This document shows, piece after piece, positions 9,321 to 16,506 of a DNA stretch of 64,000 bases (within the stretch, counting starts at the first letter, position 1; each line of letters begins with the position of its first letter). Location: the NCBI RefSeq assembly GCF_004341235.1, contig NZ_SLUP01000006.1, positions 248,001-312,000 on the forward strand. The letters run 5' to 3'. The stretch comes from Mariniflexile fucanivorans (lineage in GTDB: Bacteria > Bacteroidota > Bacteroidia > Flavobacteriales > Flavobacteriaceae). A program made the position numbers and the translations under genes. The notes beneath the pieces were generated by a model that saw nothing but the letters and a program-made list of their open reading frames with translations, had not been told where the DNA came from and made no database searches.

Positions 9321-9626
9321 AGTAAATCTATAAGCCGAATTCTGTACTTTTCCTAAAAAAAGCCCTTATCATTTATCTGAGTGCATTGTTACCAATACAC
9401 TTTAGCTGCTTACCCTCCAGCATCAAGCGTGCCGCCTTCAAGCACTGGTTTACATAGCATTGCACCACATAGAGTTTACCTGGTTTCACTACAGCATTAC
9501 CTGTACATTCTTTCTGTTGCACTTGTCCTAGCCTTTCGGCTGGTGGCCATTAACCACTATATTGCACTATGGTGTTCGGACTTTCCTCCCAGATATAAAA
9601 CCCGAGCGATAAGGCGATTTACTCGC
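9321..9626 (-). ncRNA. rnpB: RNase P RNA, bacterial class A
   Basis: The ribozyme subunit that removes 5' leaders from tRNA precursors. On the minus strand the universally conserved P4-region string GAGGAAAGTCCGAACACC occurs near the 5' end (about 9565-9585), and the 3' hallmark CAGAATTCGGCTTAT is at about 9328-9345. The P1 helix is formed by AGTAAATC near the 5' end and GATTTACT at 9321-9328. The conserved GAAAGGCTAGGACAAGTGCAACAGAAAG region, including the P7-P8 region, is also readable. Ends are set from P1 and are good to a few bases. A promoter lies just upstream and a terminator just downstream. Confidence 0.97.
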
Positions 9627-9628
9627 CG

Positions 9629-9660
9629 CAAAAGTACAACACTTAACGAGCAATTTGCAA
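9629..9660 (-). promoter_or_regulatory. rnpB promoter
   Basis: Minus-strand -7 element TACTTTTG at 9629-9636 and a TTG at 9658-9660, 21 nt apart, which is the Bacteroidota arrangement. It places the RNA start within a few bases of P1. Confidence 0.65.
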
Positions 9661-9682
9661 CAAATAAAAATAATTAAATTTT

Positions 9683-9760
9683 GGGCGTTACCTAAAGGTC
9701 GGGCTTTTGGCAGTCGCTCTCTGCGAGGAGCTCCAACAATGCCTCAATCCCTAACGCAGC
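9683..9760 (-). repeat. Structured intergenic element, copy A
   Basis: On the minus strand this starts with GCGTTAGGGATTG and ends with AGCCCGACCTTTAGGTAACGCCC-like bases. GCGTTA pairs with TAACGC to close the element, CC-TTTA-GG forms a small hairpin near the 3' side, and the interior folds as GGCA/TGCC, GTTG/CGAC and GCTC/GAGC. The same outline, with a different interior, recurs at 36012-36097 (copy B). It sits 55 nt upstream of the rnpB start. It resembles repeats I recall from other Flavobacteriaceae genomes, but the name and function are not known to me. Confidence 0.7.
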
Positions 9761-9838
9761 TTGTTTACTGGGTTTTAGCATTATATGAAAAAATGTTTTG
9801 TGTAAGGAATCTTATTTACTTGTTTTTGTATAATTTAT

Positions 9839-9954
9839 GGCTACCGCTAAACTCTGTTTAGTGGCAGCTATATTGATTTGTTTTCTTTAAAATATAAGTT
9901 GTTTTTATAAGATATATATAAACACCGCCATTAAGCAGAGCTTAGCGGTAGCGG
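9839..9954. repeat. Palindromic element made of two hairpin arms
   Basis: Arm 1 (9839-9869) holds CCGCTAAAC-TCT-GTTTAGTGG, and arm 2 (9925-9954) holds CCATTAAGC-AGA-GCTTAGCGG. Arm 2 is close to the reverse complement of arm 1 (about 24 of 28 positions), so the arms are both hairpins in themselves and inverted repeats of each other, with about 55 AT-rich bases between. No ORF is inside. It looks like a small non-coding mobile or palindromic repeat, or a terminator pair downstream of the Shedu-like gene. Confidence 0.6.
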
Positions 9955-10087
9955 GAGGAATATTGTGTTTTTGAGAGATTCGTTTAGCAGCTTATAAATA
10001 AAACATATTCTAAAAAAGACACTTACTTTCCGAATCTTTATATGTTTATATTCATAAACCTCACTTAAAGTCTTTAAAATTTATCTT
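9955..10087. other. Non-coding 3' flank of the Shedu-like gene
   Basis: AT-rich bases between the palindromic element and the stop codon at 10088. I see no ORF, terminator or promoter of quality here. Confidence 0.5.
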
Positions 10088-11749
10088 TTATACCTCTTGT
10101 TTTATATTTTCAACTAAATATTTTGCTCTTTCATAAAGCTCATCAAAAGTTAAAATTTCCGGATTAAATATATTCCTTCTAAGCATCTCAAATGATGAAT
10201 ATTTATCTTCATTTACGCCATGTTCATTTAAGAATTCTGACAGTGAACCTATAATTAAGTAAGACTTGGGTTGATACAAAAAAACTTGTTCTCCAGTCAG
10301 ATTTCCCTTATTATCTTTCATCTCAACTTTAGATGATATAGATTTCAAGGATTTATCTACAGTTCTTTGGATTTGAGAGATTGCCCCAGAAAGTTCATCT
10401 GACGCACTCCAAGATTCCTTTCTATAATAGTTTGTTTTTAGTAAATCCGTTTTGTGGGTTTTTATCTCAACAAAACAAAGAGAGCTTACCAATCCTTTGG
10501 TTTTTAAGAGGCCATCAACTCTTTTACCACTTGAATTAAAATCATAGCCTGCAACTACTTGTTCAAGTTTTTTTCCATCAAGTGGACTAGAAAAAATATA
10601 ATTTAAACCATGTCCAAAAATCCATGGGTTAGATTCAAAAAATAATTGCCAAACTTGTTCATTTTTAATAATCTCACGTTCTTTTTTAAAAAGTTCGAAG
10701 AACCCTTGTTCATTAATAAGTTTTTGAAATACAACTAATTGTTTTTTTCTATAACCCAGAGCAACAATGTCAGAATGAGTAAGATTATTTTCAAGAAAAC
10801 CTTTAATAATATCTGGATTCTTTTCTAACAAGTATTTCGTTTGAGCATCAGTAAAAACTATATTTTCAGCTTGTTCGTTTGTTACTTCAATTTTAATAGA
10901 TTTAGGCTTTTTCTTTCCATATAATGAATCAATTGGGGAATATTCTATTTCCATTACTTCATCATCTATTTGTGAATAATACTCTATCGTATATCCATTA
11001 AATAGATTTAGATGCTTTAAAATATCTGCGGTTTTATAACCTTCATCTTGAAGGTGCTTTACATAAGAATACTTTAAATGACGAGGAGTTATTTCATTTG
11101 GAATTCCACAACTTTCTTTTGCCTTAATGAAAATGTTTCTTATTGAAGTTGTTGAGTAATGACTATTCTTTTTTAAACCTTCAAATAGATAATTTTTGGG
11201 TTTATACAAGATGTAGTATTCTCTTAATAAGTCAAGCGTGTAAACACCTAAATAAGTTTGTCTAACAATGTTTCCTTTATTGTTTCTTATTGATAATTTT
11301 TCGTTTTCTATATCTTTTACTCTTATATTTATTACTTCACTAGTATCCAAACCTGCCGCATAAATCAGTGTGATTATAGTTCTCTGTTTAATGTTTTTAA
11401 TAGAGTCAAGTAATTTTTTTACTTCAACTTTTGATATAGAAACCGGTATAACTTTTTCAATTCTTGGAAGTTTTATTTTATCAAAACTATGTTTAATTTT
11501 GAAAACTTCAAGATACAGAAACCTTAATGCAGCATTTGCAATACGCATAGAAGATGGGCTATACTTTTTTTCATTTAAGAGGAAATCGAAAAAATCGCTA
11601 ATAATTTCAAATTTTAAAGTTCTTAAAGGAGAATAATCTGAAAATTTATATAATTGATCATACCAAGACCTATAAGATTGAAGCGTTTTTTCATCAAGCT
11701 TCTCAGAAAATTTTTGTTCAGTTTGTTTATTAAATCGAAGTTTTTTCAT
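10088..11749 (-). CDS. Degenerate tyrosine-recombinase domain fused to a Shedu (DUF4263) nuclease domain
   Basis: A 553-residue two-part protein. Residues 1-95 resemble the SAM-like core-binding domain and 105-262 the catalytic fold of XerC/D-type recombinases (LIYAAGLDTSEV, TPRHLKYSYVKHL, IEYYSQI). The catalytic set is largely lost: the first Arg is Asp135, the HxLR box reads R-H-L-K (Arg223, Lys226), the later His is Leu249; a Lys in NKGN (158) and Tyr257/258 remain. Residues about 290-550 form a DUF4263/SduA C-terminal domain, with VWQLFFESNPWIFG at 366-379, and PD-(D/E)xK residues Asp412, Glu428 and Lys430, then a helix with Gln459 and Gln461. Shedu proteins are anti-phage nucleases with varied N-terminal sensor domains. 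It is a single-gene island between rnpB and dnaX with its own promoter. Confidence 0.85.
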   Translation of the reverse strand: MKKLRFNKQTEQKFSEKLDEKTLQSYRSWYDQLYKFSDYSPLRTLKFEIISDFFDFLLNEKKYSPSSMRIANAALRFLYLEVFKIKHSFDKIKLPRIEKVIPVSISKVEVKKLLDSIKNIKQRTIITLIYAAGLDTSEVINIRVKDIENEKLSIRNNKGNIVRQTYLGVYTLDLLREYYILYKPKNYLFEGLKKNSHYSTTSIRNIFIKAKESCGIPNEITPRHLKYSYVKHLQDEGYKTADILKHLNLFNGYTIEYYSQIDDEVMEIEYSPIDSLYGKKKPKSIKIEVTNEQAENIVFTDAQTKYLLEKNPDIIKGFLENNLTHSDIVALGYRKKQLVVFQKLINEQGFFELFKKEREIIKNEQVWQLFFESNPWIFGHGLNYIFSSPLDGKKLEQVVAGYDFNSSGKRVDGLLKTKGLVSSLCFVEIKTHKTDLLKTNYYRKESWSASDELSGAISQIQRTVDKSLKSISSKVEMKDNKGNLTGEQVFLYQPKSYLIIGSLSEFLNEHGVNEDKYSSFEMLRRNIFNPEILTFDELYERAKYLVENIKQEV

Positions 11750-11770
11750 TTTCTTTCATGAGTGATAATT

Positions 11771-11799
11771 CAAAGATAAAGTTCCACTTTAATTAACAA
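11771..11799 (-). promoter_or_regulatory. Promoter of the Shedu-like gene
   Basis: Minus strand: TATCTTTG at 11771-11778 and TTG at 11797-11799, 18 nt apart, 22 nt upstream of the ATG. A full match to the Bacteroidota promoter pattern, so the gene is likely transcribed alone. Confidence 0.6.
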
Positions 11800-11933
11800 T
11801 ATCAATAGTCAAACAAACTTAGTCGATTTTTTCTACAAGTCCAATAAAAAACATATCACATTATCAACTTCATTTTTGTTAATAACTAATTCTAAATTCG
11901 CTATTCATAATTCATAATTTAAAATTGAATTTT

Positions 11934-11941
11934 TAACTTTG
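11934..11941 (+). promoter_or_regulatory. dnaX promoter -7 element
   Basis: TAACTTTG matches TAnnTTTG and would place the transcript start near 11947. A start codon at 11939 would lie inside it, which supports the later TTG start of dnaX. Confidence 0.5.
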
Positions 11942-11943
11942 TT

Positions 11944-11987
11944 ACTTGTTCAATTGGCATCAAAAAGGTGCTGTATATTGAACAAGT
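11944..11987 (+). promoter_or_regulatory. Hairpin at the 5' end of the dnaX leader
   Basis: ACTTGTTCAAT at 11944-11954 and ATTGAACAAGT at 11977-11987 are perfect 11-bp inverted repeats. Inside them GGCATC and GGTGCT can pair with wobbles around an AAAAA loop. It begins about where the transcript should begin. Confidence 0.5.
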
Positions 11988-12013
11988 TCAATACAATTAA
12001 ATTCAGCAAAAAA

Positions 12014-13738
12014 TTGGAACACTTTGTAGTATCGGCTAGAAAATACCGTCCGCAAACGTTTAAAGACGTTGTGGGCCAGCAGGCTATTACAAATACCCTA
12101 CTTAATGCTATTGAAAATAATCATTTAGCCCAAGCTCTCTTATTTACAGGGCCTCGTGGTGTTGGTAAAACAACTTGTGCCCGTATTTTGTCTAAAATGA
12201 TTAATAGCGATGGTACCGAAACGGGCGATGAAGATTTTGCGTTCAACATTTTTGAGTTGGATGCGGCATCAAATAACTCGGTTGATGATATTAGAAGTTT
12301 AACCGACCAAGTTCGTATACCGCCACAAGTTGGTAAATACAAAGTGTATATTATAGATGAGGTGCACATGCTATCGCAAGCGGCTTTTAATGCGTTTCTT
12401 AAAACCTTAGAAGAACCACCAAAGCACTGTATTTTTATTCTTGCCACTACCGAAAAACATAAAATTATACCAACCATATTATCGCGTTGTCAAATTTTTG
12501 ACTTTAAGCGAATTACTGTTCGTGATGCAAAGGAGTATTTAAAATTTATTGCCGAGGAACAAGGGGTTACTGCCGATGATGATGCACTGCATATTATCGC
12601 TCAAAAAGCAGATGGCGCCATGCGTGATGCGTTGTCTATTTTTGATAGGGTTGTTAGTTTCTCTGGAAAAAATTTAACCAGACAAGCCGTAACCGAAAAC
12701 TTAAATGTTCTTGATTATGAAACTTATTTTGACAGTACCGATCTTATTTTAGAAAACAAAATACCAGAATTACTACTTCAATTTAATAATACTATTTCAA
12801 AAGGCTTTGATGGGCAGCATTATATTGCTGGTTTAGCATCGCATTTTAGAGATTTATTGGTTAGCAAAACACCCGAAACTATCGAGTTATTGGAAGTAGG
12901 TGAAGAAACCCAAAAGAAATACTTAGAACAATCGCACAAAGCTTCACAGGAATTTTTACTTCAAGGTATAAATCTGGCTAACGATTGTGACCTTAAATAC
13001 AAAAACAGCAAAAACCAACGCTTGCTCGTCGAATTATGCCTTATGCAACTTGCCTCTATCACTTTTGATGGAGAAAAAAAAAATTCTAGGCACTTCATAA
13101 TTCCGGCGTCATTTTTTCAAAAAAAAGGTATTAAACCGGTACCGGTAACCTTTCCAGATAAAAAAACCAACACGGTTGCTCCTGTTGAACAGAAAACTGC
13201 TGTAACTCAAAAAGAGGAAACTACTCAAAATAAATTTCAGGTGGATCAACCTGTGAAAATTGATTTAAAACAAGATACCAAACGTACTTCTGGGCTCTCT
13301 TTAAGCAGTATTAGAGCCAAAAAAGAGCATCAAATTAGACAAATGGATGTGGTGGTTGATGAGGAAAATTTACCTAAAGAACCCTTTACCGAAGCTGAAT
13401 TGATACAAACCTGGAACGATTTCATAGAAATACTTCAAAAAGATGGGAAGCATAATTTAGCCTCCATCTTATCTATTGATACGCCAAAAGTAAAAGGAAC
13501 TGTTATTCATTTAGAATATCCTAATGCCACTAACAAAATTGAATTAGAGCGTAATCAATACGACCTGATGATGTATATTAGAAAAACGTTAAGCAATTTT
13601 GATATTAGTCTTTCTATTACTGTTAACGAAGAATTGGAGAAGCAATATGCTTACACAACGCACGAAAAATTCGAAAAATTAAAAGAGAAAAATCCAAATA
13701 TAGATATATTAAGAAAAACGTTTGATTTAGATATATAA
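12014..13738 (+). CDS. dnaX: DNA polymerase III subunits gamma and tau
   Basis: Clamp-loader ATPase of the replicative polymerase. From the TTG at 12014 the protein begins MEHFVVSARKYRPQTFKDVV, the normal family start; a longer reading from 11939 would start within the promoter. It is 574 residues. Walker A GPRGVGKTT, Walker B IIDEVHML, and sensor segment TTEKHKIIPTILSRC are present. The four-cysteine zinc module normally found after Walker A is absent: the segment reads ARILSKMINSDGTETGDEDF. A run of ten A at 13074-13083, codons 354-357, falls after the collar domain, and both alternative frames stop within a few codons, so a short gamma form may be made. The C-terminal tau part is 13084-13735. 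Confidence 0.93.
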   Translation: MEHFVVSARKYRPQTFKDVVGQQAITNTLLNAIENNHLAQALLFTGPRGVGKTTCARILSKMINSDGTETGDEDFAFNIFELDAASNNSVDDIRSLTDQVRIPPQVGKYKVYIIDEVHMLSQAAFNAFLKTLEEPPKHCIFILATTEKHKIIPTILSRCQIFDFKRITVRDAKEYLKFIAEEQGVTADDDALHIIAQKADGAMRDALSIFDRVVSFSGKNLTRQAVTENLNVLDYETYFDSTDLILENKIPELLLQFNNTISKGFDGQHYIAGLASHFRDLLVSKTPETIELLEVGEETQKKYLEQSHKASQEFLLQGINLANDCDLKYKNSKNQRLLVELCLMQLASITFDGEKKNSRHFIIPASFFQKKGIKPVPVTFPDKKTNTVAPVEQKTAVTQKEETTQNKFQVDQPVKIDLKQDTKRTSGLSLSSIRAKKEHQIRQMDVVVDEENLPKEPFTEAELIQTWNDFIEILQKDGKHNLASILSIDTPKVKGTVIHLEYPNATNKIELERNQYDLMMYIRKTLSNFDISLSITVNEELEKQYAYTTHEKFEKLKEKNPNIDILRKTFDLDI

Positions 13739-13748
13739 CACATTGTAT

Positions 13749-14315
13749 ATGAAAAATTTAATTCTTTTTTGCGTCATCATTTTTGGCTTAATGAGCTGTA
13801 ATGGTGGAAAAACCAAAAAGGACACTTTAAAAACATCTGTTGAGAAGTTTAAAGATTCCATTGGCGTTCTTGAAATTGAAGCATTTATTCCAGAAGAATA
13901 TTCCGAAGTAAAAACAGACACCATCTTAAGCAATGGCTTTTCAATACGTATCAAAACGTACACAGATATGAATCGCTTTGTTACTTGTCAATATAAAATA
14001 GATGAAACACTTACGCATATTGATAAATTTAGAGATTGGATTTCTGAAGTGACCATTAAAAAGAATGATGTGGTTATCTTTGATAAAACATTAGATGCTA
14101 ATTTCTTTTTAGCTTATGATAAAATGATTGCTGATAGTCTTCCAAAAGCCATAAATAGCAGAGTTTTGATTAATGAAGACTACCCCGTTGACAAAAATTA
14201 TGTTTATTTACTTGGCGGATTTATATTGCCAGAATCTGAAGAAATAATATACTACAATATTAAAATTGATAGCAAAGGTACTTGTAGTTTAGAAAAAATA
14301 AAGGACGAATACTAA
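13749..14315 (+). CDS. Small lipoprotein of unknown function
   Basis: 188 residues from the ATG at 13749; an upstream TTG at 13743 adds two residues and is unlikely. The N-terminus MKNLILFCVIIFGLMSC is a lipoprotein signal with a lipobox LMSC, followed by a polar GGKTKKD linker. The mature part shows no motif that I recognise. It starts 10 nt after dnaX and is followed 5 nt later by the MiaE-like gene, so it probably belongs to the same transcript. Confidence 0.75.
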   Translation: MKNLILFCVIIFGLMSCNGGKTKKDTLKTSVEKFKDSIGVLEIEAFIPEEYSEVKTDTILSNGFSIRIKTYTDMNRFVTCQYKIDETLTHIDKFRDWISEVTIKKNDVVIFDKTLDANFFLAYDKMIADSLPKAINSRVLINEDYPVDKNYVYLLGGFILPESEEIIYYNIKIDSKGTCSLEKIKDEY

Positions 14316-14320
14316 TTATT

Positions 14321-14902
14321 ATGCTAGGACTTAAATTACCAACAGACCCTCGATGGGTAAATATTGTTGAAAAAAACATAGAAGAAATTTTAACAGATCA
14401 TGCTTTTTGTGAACAAAAAGCAACAAGTACAGCCATTTCACTTATTGTAAGCTTTCCTGAGTATACAGAGCTTGTACAAGAAATGGTGGCTTTGGTAAAA
14501 GAAGAAATAAGCCATTTTAAAATGGTGCACGATAAAATTTTAGAACGTGGCTGGGTTTTAGGGCGTGATAGACGCGATGATTATGTGATTGAATTACTTA
14601 AGTTTTTCCCAAAGGGCGGTAGCAGAACAACCCAATTAGTACATAGGTTGCTTTACGCTGCTTTAATTGAAGCCAGAAGCTGCGAACGTTTTAGATTACT
14701 TTCAGAAGAATTACAAGACAAAGAATTGGCCACTTTTTACAGAAACCTTATGGTAAGTGAAGCCAACCATTATACCATGTTTTTAGGCTTTGCGAGACAA
14801 TATGGTGAAAAAAAAGAAGTTGATGCCAAATGGCAAGAACTTCTTGAATATGAAAGTAAAATAATGTCTAATTTAGGTAAAAAGGAAACGGTACACGGTT
14901 AA
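14321..14902 (+). CDS. miaE: tRNA-(ms2io6A)-hydroxylase, MiaE-like
   Basis: A 193-residue ferritin-like di-iron protein that hydroxylates the isopentenyl group of the modified A37 in tRNAs. Iron ligands are visible in two helix pairs: the EEISHF segment near residue 69 (E..ExxH), the EARSCERF segment near 113, and SEANHY near 148. Length is normal. The gene is convergent with the outer-membrane barrel gene and overlaps it by 4 nt. Confidence 0.88.
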   Translation: MLGLKLPTDPRWVNIVEKNIEEILTDHAFCEQKATSTAISLIVSFPEYTELVQEMVALVKEEISHFKMVHDKILERGWVLGRDRRDDYVIELLKFFPKGGSRTTQLVHRLLYAALIEARSCERFRLLSEELQDKELATFYRNLMVSEANHYTMFLGFARQYGEKKEVDAKWQELLEYESKIMSNLGKKETVHG

Positions 14903-15423
14903 AATTTATAGCCTATACCTAATTGTATATTAGAATTTTTAGCTGAAATACCTGAATTCTCCTCAAAAACATCTACAAAACCATAGGTGTATCTAATATC
15001 GGCAAACAGGGTGTGTGTTAACTTATAATCCAATCCTGCCACACCTGAATATGCCATATTTCTAGCGCCGTCATCTACCTTATCTACTTTTAACCCTACT
15101 TGTGGGCCCACAGCAAAACGGAATTTTTCACTTAACCTGAATTTTAATAAAATGGGAGCTTGAATATAATCTAGTTGAAAAACTTCAAGTTTAGCTCCTT
15201 CTGCTGAAAATTGTAGCTCAGGCACTAGAGAAACTGTTTTAGTAAAGCTAATGTCTCCAAAAAAACCAATGTAAAAGCTGTTTCTATGTTTGTTTGCCAT
15301 TATAGGGGTGTCCTCAAAGTCTAAATTCGAAATATTTAAACCGCCCCTTACACCATACTTAACATCTTGAGAGAAGCCATAAAACGATAAACCAAGGAGC
15401 ATTGCTAGTAATATTTTTTTCAT
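14899..15423 (-). CDS. Outer-membrane beta-barrel protein (PorT-like family)
   Basis: 174 residues with a Sec signal peptide ending in FYGFSQ and then alternating hydrophobic beta strands. It begins YGVRGGLNISNL, a common opening of the small barrel family that includes PorT, and ends IQLGIGYKF with the C-terminal Phe of an outer-membrane barrel. The family name is broad; no specific role is shown. It is a single gene that overlaps the end of miaE tail to tail. Confidence 0.75.
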   Translation of the reverse strand: MKKILLAMLLGLSFYGFSQDVKYGVRGGLNISNLDFEDTPIMANKHRNSFYIGFFGDISFTKTVSLVPELQFSAEGAKLEVFQLDYIQAPILLKFRLSEKFRFAVGPQVGLKVDKVDDGARNMAYSGVAGLDYKLTHTLFADIRYTYGFVDVFEENSGISAKNSNIQLGIGYKF

Positions 15424-15599
15424 AAGTAAATATTTATTGTTTGTAATAGGTCTTATGCCATTTGCTTTTTAAAAATCAACTTAAAAAATAAATTTTAGTG
15501 AAGCACATGTTATAAGGCAATAGTTTTGGGTTAAATATTATTACGAATATATATTATAAAGTAATAATACTACAATTTAAAAAGGTGAAGTGCAGAATT

Positions 15600-16505
15600 T
15601 TACTGTGTATTGCTTGTAACGGTTTGGTAGTAGATACTTTTTATAATACCATCTGCCAATCCTATTTTAGGAACGTATATATTTTTGGCTCCACTCCACT
15701 TCATGGAAGACAGGTAAATTCGCATCGCAGGAATAATAACGTCTGCCCTATCTTGATTTAAATCTAACTCGGTAATACGCTCTTCATACGAATAACTTTG
15801 AAGTAAATTGTAGTACGATGTTAAATAAAAGTATGTTAAAGGTTTACCCAAGGCTTTTCCTGAAATTTTGAAAATTTTATTAATATTCCCTCCAGAACCT
15901 AAAACAGAAATTTTATCGTATTCCTTAGTGTTTTCTTTTATCCATTGTTCCAATTCTTGCCACGCTTCTTTGGAAACCATATCGTTTAATAAACGAACGG
16001 TTCCTATTTTGAATGATCGCGATGCCTCTGAAACACCCTCATGTATAATGGTGAATTCGGTACTACCACCACCTACATCTACATATAAATAAGTTTTGCT
16101 TTTATCGATATAAGAATTTAAATCGGTTGCTGCAATTATGGCGGCTTCTTCTTCACCACCAATAACATCGATACTAATTTCAGAATTTTTTAAAATTAAA
16201 TCAACAACCTGTTTTCCGTTATTGGATTCCCGCATGGCAGAAGTAGCGCACGCTTTATATTTTACTACTTTATGCGATTTCATTAACAATTTAAAGGCCA
16301 ACATGGTATCTAATAAACGTTGGGTGTTTTCCTTGGAAATTTTGTTGTTAACAAAAACATCTGCTCCCAAACGAATAGGTACACGAACTAACGAGTTTTT
16401 TTTGAATTGAACTGGTTTTCCTTTTTGTTCTATAATGTTTGAAATGAGCAACCTAACGGCATTGGAACCGATATCGATGGCTGCATATTTTTTAATTGAT
16501 AGCAT
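15600..16505 (-). CDS. Ppx/GppA-family phosphatase (exopolyphosphatase-like)
   Basis: 301 residues of the ASKHA fold. The ATP-binding-like phosphate 1 motif is AAIDIGSNAVRLLI at 8-21, followed by TSAMRES, phosphate 2 DVGGGSTEFT near 145, and GSGGNINK near 205. It is shorter than E. coli Ppx (about 510 residues) because the HD-like C-terminal domain is missing, as is usual in Bacteroidota. The gene begins 1 nt after the stop of ppk1, so polyphosphate synthesis and hydrolysis are encoded together. pppGpp may be an alternative substrate. Confidence 0.88.
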   Translation of the reverse strand: MLSIKKYAAIDIGSNAVRLLISNIIEQKGKPVQFKKNSLVRVPIRLGADVFVNNKISKENTQRLLDTMLAFKLLMKSHKVVKYKACATSAMRESNNGKQVVDLILKNSEISIDVIGGEEEAAIIAATDLNSYIDKSKTYLYVDVGGGSTEFTIIHEGVSEASRSFKIGTVRLLNDMVSKEAWQELEQWIKENTKEYDKISVLGSGGNINKIFKISGKALGKPLTYFYLTSYYNLLQSYSYEERITELDLNQDRADVIIPAMRIYLSSMKWSGAKNIYVPKIGLADGIIKSIYYQTVTSNTQ

Positions 16506-16506
16506 A

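Noticed and set aside
9381-9861. ORFs of 98 and 68 codons on the plus strand
   Set aside because: They lie across the RNase P RNA and the structured repeat; the signal there is RNA structure and the peptides look like nothing known.
10088-11749. An active integrase of a mobile element
   Set aside because: The catalytic residues are lost, no attachment site repeats or other mobile genes are nearby, and half of the protein is a Shedu nuclease.
11939-12013. Longer dnaX start (TTG at 11939)
   Set aside because: The extra 25 residues lie in the promoter and leader hairpin and do not match the DnaX family; the normal start is at 12014.
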